10,340 nt of DNA from the NCBI GenBank assembly GCA_964415975.1, contig CAYQCN010000021.1, positions 1 through 10,340 of the forward strand. Reading direction: 5' to 3'. Positions 1 to 6,288 of the stretch are shown piece after piece. The DNA comes from CAYQCN01 sp964415975. GTDB lineage: Bacteria; Patescibacteriota; Saccharimonadia; QS-5-54-17. The position numbers and the translations under genes were made by a program. Position 1 is the first letter of the stretch; every line of letters starts with the position of its first letter. The notes under the pieces were generated by a model that worked only from the letters and a program-made list of their open reading frames with translations, made no database searches and was not told the DNA's origin.

Positions 1-6
1 GCACCA
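1..6 (+). tRNA. possible 3' end of a plus-strand tRNA (GC-A-CCA), cut by window edge
   Basis: The window opens with GCACCA, which has the form of an acceptor-stem end, discriminator A and encoded CCA. The one complete tRNA in this window also encodes its CCA and ends in the same six bases. An intrinsic terminator on the same strand starts 15 bases later, as expected after a tRNA. Only six bases are visible, so this is inference from context. Any other short plus-strand gene could end here. Confidence 0.3.
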
Positions 7-20
7 AATATCAGAATTAG

Positions 21-39
21 AGCCCGAAAGGGCTTTTTT
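21..39 (+). terminator. Rho-independent terminator (plus strand)
   Basis: AGCCC, a GAAA tetraloop, GGGCT and then a run of six T form a textbook intrinsic terminator for a plus-strand transcript arriving from outside the window. GAAA is a stable tetraloop. It most likely ends the suspected tRNA at the left edge. The same bases are also read as codons of the recombinase remnant on the other strand. Confidence 0.8.
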
Positions 40-281
40 CTTTGTTTCGACAATGGTTTTAAAGGGGTCGTTTAGCTCATAAGACAACTTTTTGTCGTTA
101 AGTTCAATGTTTGAAAGTACGAATTCTAATAATTTGTTTTGCAGAGCTTCGTCGCTGTTTTCCGATAGCTCTTCGGCTCGTTGGGTCTGATCTAAAAGAT
201 AAGAGTCGGCCAACTGAAATCCCTTTTTGCCATATTTAATACAATATATTAGAGAAATGGGAGAGGGACGAGTATGGTCTA

Positions 282-340
282 AAGGGTAGGTGGCGGCCAG
301 GCGCTTAAGTTTGCGCAGATATTGGCCGCCACCTACCCTT
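282..340. repeat. perfect 18-bp inverted repeat with nested hairpin
   Basis: The left arm (282-299, AAGGGTAGGTGGCGGCCA) and the right arm (323-340) are exact reverse complements, separated by 23 bases. The interspace holds a second short palindrome, GCGC (301-304) and GCGC (313-316), so a nested stem could form. It starts 14 bases after the stop of the S16 protease gene and could terminate that transcript. The minus-strand exit, however, is only TTTAGACC, a poor T tract. The arms are GC-rich against AT-rich surroundings and lie between the protease gene and the recombinase remnant, so a recombination or protein-binding site is also possible. Confidence 0.9.
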
Positions 341-354
341 CGAATTAAGCCTGT

Positions 355-1104
355 TCACTGTTCACTAATTGGAACAGATAGCCATTCGATAGCTTCTTGC
401 AATGTCGCAACTGCAACCACTTGCATTCCTGACAAGTCCATGTCATTAAGCCGATGCGCCTGTGCTTCTGGAACCAGCAGTACATCCACATCAGCGCGTT
501 GAGCCGCTTGAGCTTTTTGCTCTAAACTACCAATGATAGAGACCGTACCATTTGACGTCACGCCACCAGTGCCGGCGATATGTCGACCTTGCGACAAGTT
601 CTCATCAGCGGCTTCTGAGTAAGCCACCAAAGCAATCATTAAACCATGAGATCCACCGCTTGAAAAATTGCGAAATAACTTCCCGAAATTTACGCCCCCA
701 CTCAAATCTTGTGGAGGATTTTGCCCTGCATGGCTCAAACCGACAGCGACAGCTGCAGGCTCATTAATTTTGGGTCGGTGCTCTAATGGACCCGACAAGA
801 CATCCACTGCAGGTCTACCAGAACTTTCAAATGCTCTTTCATGCAGCGCCTCAACAACTAGCTGAGGGCGACCAATCGAAGTTAGCCAATAAAATTGGCC
901 ATCTCCAGGCGGAGAGACTTCCCGCCCCTCAATATACAACCTGCTATCGAGACGTAAAGCAATTCCCAATGTGTTAGACATGTCGTACTTCCAAGGTATA
1001 GGCAGCATCAAAAAAATCAATCCTGCCACAAGTAACCGCCAAGCACGAATCTGCCAGGGCTTCAACTCCATGAATGCATTGTCTAGCAAAGCTTTGTTTG
1101 CCAT
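355..1104 (-). CDS. membrane-anchored Lon-type (S16) serine protease, PDZ-less
   Basis: Predicted 249-residue S16 peptidase of the YlbL/Lon C-terminal type, which uses a Ser-Lys dyad. A basic N-terminus is followed by one hydrophobic segment (about 22-37), so the catalytic domain should lie outside the membrane. Residues 44-82 resemble the beta-rich start of YlbL proteins. The S16 core is clear: GGSHGLMIAL puts the nucleophile at Ser152, IAGTGGV follows at about 177-182, and IGSLEQKAQAA supplies Lys197. The chain ends on a typical 'VATLQEAIEWL' strand-helix. YlbL proteins of about 340 residues carry a PDZ domain in the middle, and Lon carries an AAA+ module; both are absent here, so substrate choice must work differently. 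AAAGGATGA a few bases upstream is a good Shine-Dalgarno and supports this ATG. The TGA stop is followed in the same frame by the open recombinase remnant. Family is confident, substrate unknown. Confidence 0.85.
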   Translation of the reverse strand: MANKALLDNAFMELKPWQIRAWRLLVAGLIFLMLPIPWKYDMSNTLGIALRLDSRLYIEGREVSPPGDGQFYWLTSIGRPQLVVEALHERAFESSGRPAVDVLSGPLEHRPKINEPAAVAVGLSHAGQNPPQDLSGGVNFGKLFRNFSSGGSHGLMIALVAYSEAADENLSQGRHIAGTGGVTSNGTVSIIGSLEQKAQAAQRADVDVLLVPEAQAHRLNDMDLSGMQVVAVATLQEAIEWLSVPISEQ

Positions 1105-1917
1105 GATTCATCCTTTTATCCTCGTCCCCCTGTCAAATAGCCAAGCTTGCACTTGACCTCGTCAGAACAAAATGCTCTGAATATGTCTATTGTACATAAT
1201 ACAGAATAAGACTAGAAGTATTATTTGCAATATTTGTCAACAAACAAATTATTTCTGCATACGTCTTCCTGAAAAATAATTTATGAATTGGAGTCTGATA
1301 TATAAGGTCGAACTTGACGGCATTAATGAATTCGCATCAACATCGATGTCTGATTTTATAATTTACACTGGACAGGGATATATATCGAAATCAACACAGG
1401 TAAAATGCGATTTTTAACAAAAGCTTACACTCTAAACCTTGACTACGAACATCTGCATTACGTACTTCGCAAAACTTCACCTGAAGATAGGCATTAATAG
1501 CAGTAGCCGAAAGATCAAATAAGCTCAACCAAAAATATAAATCCTTTCATAGGCCTAATAGCCGAACCCAACAAACAACGCGCCACATACACCTCAATAT
1601 CAAATCAAACGTTCATTTTGAGATGTGAAGCATAAATCTTGTTATTGTTGAAAGATAAGATAGGTCTGTAAACAAAGCAATTTAAAAACTATTCCACGCT
1701 AAACAAAAAATCAGTAATTTAAAAATCATGTTATCTAACCATAGGCGGCAGGCTCGAATTCGATCGCACTTGGCCTCTCTGTGGGCTGTAAACACAAAAC
1801 GCTTCAAAGCATTGGTAGGTAGCTGGGCATGTTTTACATTCATGCACATAGCCACGCCATTACAACTAAAAACCTCATCGAGCATGTGATTATGTATACT
1901 TTCAACTTCCACGTCTA
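1105..1917. other. 813-base stretch without a convincing gene
   Basis: AT-rich spacer between the protease and esterase genes, both minus strand. From 1157 to 1681 neither strand has an open frame of 60 codons. A minus-strand frame with a GTG start (1682-1912, 76 codons) begins just past the esterase stop. It has no recognisable domain, is rich in Cys, Arg and His, and lacks a Shine-Dalgarno, so I do not call it. TACAAT and TATTAT boxes on the minus strand near 1190-1201 could serve the protease gene, but no matching -35 or TGn was found. I see no tRNA, SRP, RNase P or 6S RNA hallmarks. It may be decayed sequence. Confidence 0.6.
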
Positions 1918-2787
1918 CTAACTACTATTTTGCCAAAACTGCCATATGGCTTGGGTCGAGTCGGGTACTTGGCTAGAAAATGTAGGCATTCGCCACTGTG
2001 GCCATCTATGACGCTGGTTGTGATAGATGCGTTGCTGCAATAGCTCTCCATTGCCCCATCTATAGGAATCGTATTCTTCTCCTTCATCTATACTCAAGGT
2101 GCCAGCATCTAGCTGACTTGCCCACATCTGGCCAGTCTCTTTAGCTGGCAGAAAGCTAAATTCTTCTCCTTCATGCCTATCCTTTATCGGCACATACCTG
2201 TCATCGTCACCATTTAAGAGCATGATCGGGGTTTGAGCACTAGATATATCTAACTTATCAGAATTACTACCTACACCACTCATCACAGCTGCTCCGCCAG
2301 CAAAAGTGCTGGGTGCTTCATGAAGAAGTTTTTGCGCTAGTGCACCGCCATTTGAAAACCCGACCACATAAATATTATCGCTATTTATGTTATGGTCTTC
2401 AAATATATCGTCTATCATATCGAGGATAAATTGAGTATCCTCGACACCACTGACGAAAGACCTACCGCAGCAAAAATCGGCATTCCAGGAGTTGTTCTTG
2501 CCGCTAGGTAAAGCAAGCGTATAGTCCTCTTCATCGGCCAACAGATGTAGCCCCGAATAGGCCGCCAGCCAAGTTGGCCTATCGCCCAATCCATGAAGGG
2601 CTATGACCAGTGGTTTCTCTTCTTGGTCGCTAGAATTATACAGCCTGTATACACGGTCTTCACCACTAGATCGCACTGTATCTTGAAATGTAAATAGCAG
2701 ACGCCAGTCACTCCTGCCCAACACTAATACCGGAACCAGCACAACCAAAATCAAAGTAGAAATCAATACTATAATTACAATACGCAT
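1918..2787 (-). CDS. LpqC/PHB-depolymerase-type esterase, secreted or membrane anchored
   Basis: A 289-residue alpha/beta hydrolase of the LpqC / polyhydroxybutyrate-depolymerase group (COG3509), whose members hydrolyse esters outside the cell. A hydrophobic stretch covers residues 2-23 without an obvious lipobox, so it is either an uncleaved anchor or a signal peptide. The fold markers appear in order: oxyanion-region HGLGD (about 65-69), the family's WNADFCCG (about 101-108), nucleophile elbow GFSNGG with Ser145, acid NGDDDRYVP (about 192-200), and catalytic His near HRWPQW (about 260), which corresponds to the family's GHxWPG. I chose the ATG at 2785-2787 over a TTG one codon upstream, because it lies 11 bases after an extended -10 box. 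No Shine-Dalgarno is present. It is divergent from the photolyase gene. The true substrate (feruloyl, acetyl-xylan, polyester or lipid) cannot be read from sequence. The two adjacent cysteines could form disulfides outside the cell. Confidence 0.85.
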   Translation of the reverse strand: MRIVIIVLISTLILVVLVPVLVLGRSDWRLLFTFQDTVRSSGEDRVYRLYNSSDQEEKPLVIALHGLGDRPTWLAAYSGLHLLADEEDYTLALPSGKNNSWNADFCCGRSFVSGVEDTQFILDMIDDIFEDHNINSDNIYVVGFSNGGALAQKLLHEAPSTFAGGAAVMSGVGSNSDKLDISSAQTPIMLLNGDDDRYVPIKDRHEGEEFSFLPAKETGQMWASQLDAGTLSIDEGEEYDSYRWGNGELLQQRIYHNQRHRWPQWRMPTFSSQVPDSTQAIWQFWQNSS

Positions 2788-2798
2788 CAATTAAATAT

Positions 2799-2807
2799 TC
2801 TATACCA
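2799..2807 (-). promoter_or_regulatory. extended -10 promoter of the esterase gene
   Basis: On the minus strand, TGG followed by TATAGA gives a TGn-extended -10 box ending 11 bases before the ATG. Initiation about 6-7 bases downstream would leave a leader of about 5 nucleotides. No -35 consensus is seen at 17 bases. Confidence 0.5.
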
Positions 2808-2856
2808 AAAACAGATATTAGTAGACCAATCTTTCACAGCCTAGTGATAGCAGAAG

Positions 2857-2865
2857 TGCTATACT
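2857..2865 (+). promoter_or_regulatory. extended -10 promoter of the photolyase gene
   Basis: TGC followed by TATACT on the plus strand matches a TGn-extended -10 box. Initiation near 2872 would leave about 50 nucleotides of leader, unlike the very short leaders predicted for the minus-strand genes. The intergenic region 2788-2923 therefore carries two divergent promoters. No good -35 hexamer is seen. Confidence 0.45.
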
Positions 2866-2923
2866 TAGGCTGCTTAGTAGATGCAATACCTAGCACAAAC
2901 AAAGGATTAATTAATCGCACACG

Positions 2924-4372
2924 ATGCCACAGCCAAGCAATACTGCCGTTTTAATATGGGGTAATCAATTGTCTGCTGAGTACAATTCTGCACTTGCCGC
3001 TCCACCTAAAGCACAGGTCATCATGATTGAATCGACCAAAATGTGTCGCAAATACCCTTATCACAAGCAGAAAATACGCTTCATCCTCAGCAGTATGCGT
3101 GAGTTTGCCCAAAAGCTGACGCAAGAAGGACGCAAAGTTCACTACGTCAAGTTGGAAGATGGCTTTGAAGGCTTCTATGATGCCCTGGAACATCTAAGCC
3201 AAGAACACTCTATAGATAAAATTGTCGCTATGGAGTCAAGCGACAGAAAGCCGAGCACCAAGCTGAGAGAGTGGTGTGAGACAATGGGCTTGGAGGTAGA
3301 TATAACCGCAAACAGCCTCTTCCTCACAAGTAAAGATGAGTTTGCTGACTGGGCAGATGGGCAAAAGAGCCTGAAGATGGAGAATTTCTACCGCTGGCAA
3401 AGGCAGCGTCTCAATATACTAATGGATAGCGATGGGCCTCTAGGCGGTAGATGGAATTACGATCAAGACAACAGAAAGCCACTGCCTTCAGGCTATGAAT
3501 TGCCCGCCATAGACTTCCCCGCGCCTACCAATATCTCTCAAGAAGTCACAAAGCTTGTAGAGCATAGGTTTGCTGATCATCCAGGCAGCCTTGAGACCTA
3601 CTGGCTGCCTGTCAATCACGAACAGGCCCATGCTTGGCTGGATAGCTTCATAGACAATAGACTGGAAGATTTTGGAGCTTATGAAGATGCTATGGCTAAA
3701 GGCCAGCCATTCCTCAACCATTCTGCTCTATCTGCCATGCTAAATGTTGGTCTGCTACACCCTGGAGACATTGTAAATACCATTAGCCGCGCTCGCTGCA
3801 GCCTTAATTCAAAAGAAGGCTTCATCAGGCAGGTCATAGGCTGGCGCGAGTTTATGCATCAGCTATATCACTACAAAGATGAGACATGGATAGAGTCAAA
3901 CTATTTCGGGTTCACCAAAGACCTAGAAGAAGAATGGTGGCAACTGCAAGCCACCAAGGATGAACCGCCTATAAAAGACGTGCTAAAGCGCCTAGATCAG
4001 TATGGCTACTCGCATCATATTGAACGGCTGATGGTGCTTGGTAATTTTATGCTTCTTTCTGAATACAAGCCGCAATCAGTCTATGATTGGTTTATGTCTA
4101 TGTACGTTGATGCCTATGAGTGGGTGATGGTACCAAACGTTATTGGCATGAGCCAATACGCTGATGGCGGTATAGATAATGGCGGCTTTGCTACCAAGCC
4201 ATATATCTCTGGCACCAATTACTTGCAAAAGATGGGTAGATGGTGGCCTAGCCAGTCAAGGGCTAAAGACAGCGAATGGACAACCATGTACTGGGATTTC
4301 CTTAAAAATAACAAATCAAAGCTTATAAACAACCATCGCCTGAGACCCCTATACTATCGTTTAAAGGGTTAG
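2924..4372 (+). CDS. prokaryotic (6-4)-type photolyase/cryptochrome homologue lacking Fe-S cysteines
   Basis: A 482-residue member of the cryptochrome/photolyase-related group typified by Agrobacterium PhrB (COG3046), flavoproteins that use light to repair UV (6-4) photoproducts or act as photoreceptors. The N-terminal Rossmann-like antenna domain spans about 8-140; WNYDQDNRKPLP (about 177-188) is typical of the linker. The helical FAD domain follows with FIRQVIGWREFM (about 300-311), YSHHIERLMVLG (about 362-373, including the His pair linked to (6-4) repair), YVDAYEWVMVPNVIGMSQYADGG (about 394-416) and ATKPYISGTNY (about 423-433). PhrB-type enzymes hold a [4Fe-4S] cluster with four C-terminal-half cysteines. 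Here the only cysteines are Cys41, 118 and 292, and the segment from 435 to 456, where CxxC and ACPF normally sit, is shortened and Cys-free. It ends in a standard TAG. AAAGGA lies 17 bases before the ATG, too far for a normal Shine-Dalgarno; an in-frame stop at 2912 rules out an earlier start. Repair versus sensory role is undecided. Confidence 0.88.
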   Translation: MPQPSNTAVLIWGNQLSAEYNSALAAPPKAQVIMIESTKMCRKYPYHKQKIRFILSSMREFAQKLTQEGRKVHYVKLEDGFEGFYDALEHLSQEHSIDKIVAMESSDRKPSTKLREWCETMGLEVDITANSLFLTSKDEFADWADGQKSLKMENFYRWQRQRLNILMDSDGPLGGRWNYDQDNRKPLPSGYELPAIDFPAPTNISQEVTKLVEHRFADHPGSLETYWLPVNHEQAHAWLDSFIDNRLEDFGAYEDAMAKGQPFLNHSALSAMLNVGLLHPGDIVNTISRARCSLNSKEGFIRQVIGWREFMHQLYHYKDETWIESNYFGFTKDLEEEWWQLQATKDEPPIKDVLKRLDQYGYSHHIERLMVLGNFMLLSEYKPQSVYDWFMSMYVDAYEWVMVPNVIGMSQYADGGIDNGGFATKPYISGTNYLQKMGRWWPSQSRAKDSEWTTMYWDFLKNNKSKLINNHRLRPLYYRLKG

Positions 4373-4435
4373 GCCTGTAAGATTAAGTAGTAAACAAAGT
4401 TCATCAGTAATGAATTAAGGGACAATTGTGTTTTG

Positions 4436-4526
<91 letters not shown>

Positions 4527-4537
4527 CTACAACTTAA

Positions 4538-4543
4538 ATTATA
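4538..4543 (-). promoter_or_regulatory. -10 box of tRNA-Leu
   Basis: TATAAT on the minus strand ends 11 bases before the first tRNA nucleotide, giving a predicted leader of only about 4-5 nucleotides. It lacks a proper TGn extension (GTG precedes the box) and no -35 consensus is visible. Confidence 0.55.
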
Positions 4544-4601
4544 CACTGCGACACTAACGCACTGTTACTGTATCTGATTTGGCAGGATTGGGCAATCTGT
4601 G

Positions 4602-6233
4602 TCAATGGTGGGCTTTGGGCATATGTTCATAAAGATGATCGATGTTGTGTTCATGACGAAGCTGCTTTCTCAAGTTGTCCTTATCGACATCTATCTTTAC
4701 GCCTGGATTAAGTATTTTGTGTGGATCAAATATATCTTTTACGTTACGAAATAGCTCATACATCTCACTACCATATAGCTCACGCAAGTAAGGCCCGCGC
4801 AAGCGGCCATCATTGTGCTCTCCGGTAGTGCTACCACCCAGCTCAAATATCATTTGGTAGAAATCGTCCATCAGTTTAAATACTGTCTGCCTATCTGTAG
4901 CGTTGCTCAGATCGAGAAATGGTTGCATATGGAAATTGCCATCACCTATATGACCCCAAAGAGCAAGGTCTAAGTCGTACTTATCAAACAGCTCATAAGA
5001 CCTCTCGATGAACTCAGGCACCTTATCACTTGGCACTACACCATCCTCTATAAACGGCAAGGCCTTCTTCTTGCCCTGCTCCATCCACATGATTGCCGCT
5101 GCACCACGGCGTACCTTCCACAACACATCTTGCTCGTCTACATCGGTGGAGATGCGCACATTAGTGGCAAGTTCGCGAACAATTTTTTGTGCTTTTTTAA
5201 CGTTGCGTTTTCTGGCGCTGACTTTGTCTTCATCGAACTCGACCAGAAACATAATCTTGGGTATGCCGTCTTCAATAATATCCTCTACTTGTGATGGTTG
5301 GTGACGCTGCAAGAAATCTAGCAGGTGATAGTCGACCACTTCCATGGCACTCGGTTTTAGCTGGCGAAGCGCTTGAGCCGCCTCTCCTGCTTTAGCTAAA
5401 TTGTCAAACGACATCAACATAAGGTGTGTATCTGGGTTGTAGGCTTCAGTAGCAAAGGTAATCTCAGTAACGGTACCCAAAGTACCTTGCGAGCCAATAA
5501 TCAGTCGAGACAGGTCGAAGCTACCATCAGGTCGCCTCACATCCCATAGTGCATAGCCGGCTGAGTTCTTGCTAACCTTGGGTCTAACTTGCTCTATCAG
5601 ATCAGCATTATCTAATAATAATCCATCGACAGCTCTATAAATGTCACCCTCCATATCAGTCTGGCCTTTTTTGCGATTAAGCTCGCGCTTGCTTAATGGA
5701 CGAGTACGGATTACTTGGCCATTGGCAAGAACCACCTCTAGCTCTTTAACATAATCCGCGGTTGAGCCATACTTGAGTGTCTTCTCCCCGCTCGCATTAT
5801 TGGCTACAGCTCCACCTACTGTGGAATACTCAATACTAGATGGATATGGCGGCAAAAACCTACCATGTGAGTGCAAGGTGCGCTGCAGATCACCGTACAA
5901 CATTCCCGGCTCTACAGTTACACTGTCTCTATCTATATCTAGCAATCTATTTAAGTGCGCCGGCATGACCATAATCAAACCTTGCCCTAGCGCGCCACCG
6001 CCCTGGTCGGTGCCCTTGCCACGTGAAGTTATGGGCATGCTCTTGCCTCGCTCAGCAAGCTGCCAACTAAATTTGCTAACCTTGCGAACGTCTGTAACGT
6101 TTTGCGGGTAGACTATAGTCTGTGGCTGCAACTTAAATATGCTGCCATCAGTTGAAAAATAGTCGCGTGCAGATTTTGTATCTAACACCTCACCTCGAAG
6201 ATGCTTGCCTAGATGTTCTGTGAGTTTGCTCAT
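4602..6233 (-). CDS. FAD-linked oxidase, GlcD/D-lactate dehydrogenase class
   Basis: A 543-residue flavoprotein of the FAD/FMN-dehydrogenase class (COG0277), which oxidises 2-hydroxy acids such as D-lactate, glycolate or 2-hydroxyglutarate. The PCMH-type FAD-binding domain covers about 35-262, with the pyrophosphate loop around RGKGTDQGGGALGQG (71-85), YSTVGGAVANNASGE (136-150) and IIGSQGTLGTVTE (245-257). The C-terminal FAD-oxidase domain follows, with GHIGDGNFH (427-435, metal and substrate histidines), GSTTGEHNDGRLRGPYL (467-483) and DPHKILNPG (503-511). The C-terminal cysteine-rich Fe-S domain of fused D-2-hydroxyacid dehydrogenases is absent, and no GlcE/GlcF subunit genes flank it, so it probably works alone; its electron acceptor is unknown. 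The ATG lies 8 bases after an extended -10 box, with no Shine-Dalgarno, so it is likely transcribed separately from the binding-protein gene 55 bases upstream. The stop is TGA. Exact substrate is not readable. Confidence 0.88.
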   Translation of the reverse strand: MSKLTEHLGKHLRGEVLDTKSARDYFSTDGSIFKLQPQTIVYPQNVTDVRKVSKFSWQLAERGKSMPITSRGKGTDQGGGALGQGLIMVMPAHLNRLLDIDRDSVTVEPGMLYGDLQRTLHSHGRFLPPYPSSIEYSTVGGAVANNASGEKTLKYGSTADYVKELEVVLANGQVIRTRPLSKRELNRKKGQTDMEGDIYRAVDGLLLDNADLIEQVRPKVSKNSAGYALWDVRRPDGSFDLSRLIIGSQGTLGTVTEITFATEAYNPDTHLMLMSFDNLAKAGEAAQALRQLKPSAMEVVDYHLLDFLQRHQPSQVEDIIEDGIPKIMFLVEFDEDKVSARKRNVKKAQKIVRELATNVRISTDVDEQDVLWKVRRGAAAIMWMEQGKKKALPFIEDGVVPSDKVPEFIERSYELFDKYDLDLALWGHIGDGNFHMQPFLDLSNATDRQTVFKLMDDFYQMIFELGGSTTGEHNDGRLRGPYLRELYGSEMYELFRNVKDIFDPHKILNPGVKIDVDKDNLRKQLRHEHNIDHLYEHMPKAHH

Positions 6234-6241
6234 TGCTGTAT

Positions 6242-6250
6242 ATGATAGCA
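6242..6250 (-). promoter_or_regulatory. extended -10 promoter of the FAD oxidase gene
   Basis: TGC followed by TATCAT on the minus strand, ending 8 bases before the ATG. Initiation would fall about 2 nucleotides before the start codon, an essentially leaderless message. It sits in the 55-base gap after the binding-protein stop, which suggests a new transcript starts here. Confidence 0.5.
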
Positions 6251-6288
6251 GGTTTCAAGTACGATATAAATTATTGCTGTTGATAAAA

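Larger units (their letters stand above)
1..231 (-). pseudogene. C-terminal remnant of a serine site-specific recombinase
   Basis: Read on the minus strand this stretch encodes about 77 residues without a stop and continues past the left edge. It has the pattern I know from the C-terminus of large serine recombinases of CPR bacteria: an acidic helix (AEELSENSDEAL), then NKLLEFVLSNIEL, then DKKLSYELNDPFKTIVE. In those proteins this follows the coiled coil and precedes the end of the chain. The resolvase catalytic domain, the recombinase domain and the zinc ribbon should lie upstream (higher coordinates), but that space holds only an inverted repeat and the protease gene. No plausible start codon precedes the homologous part, so I read this as a decayed 3' fragment. 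The frame ends in Trp-Cys at the edge, where it would run antisense into the suspected tRNA. Family assignment is from memory of the pattern, without a search. Confidence 0.55.

Noticed and set aside
355..357. Genetic code 25 (TGA as glycine), which would join the protease and recombinase stub
   Set aside because: TGA also ends the FAD oxidase at a natural place, and no recognised gene contains an internal TGA.
290..502. Plus-strand 70-codon frame over the inverted repeat and protease 3' end
   Set aside because: Antisense shadow of the S16 protease frame, with no Shine-Dalgarno and no protein-like pattern.
1682..1912. 76-codon minus-strand frame starting with GTG just after the esterase stop
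   Set aside because: No Shine-Dalgarno, no recognisable domain, unusual composition; may be chance in AT-rich spacer.
5008..6111. Plus-strand frames of about 100 codons opposite the FAD oxidase gene
   Set aside because: Antisense shadows: composition is that of reversed codons and they lie fully within a well-supported gene.
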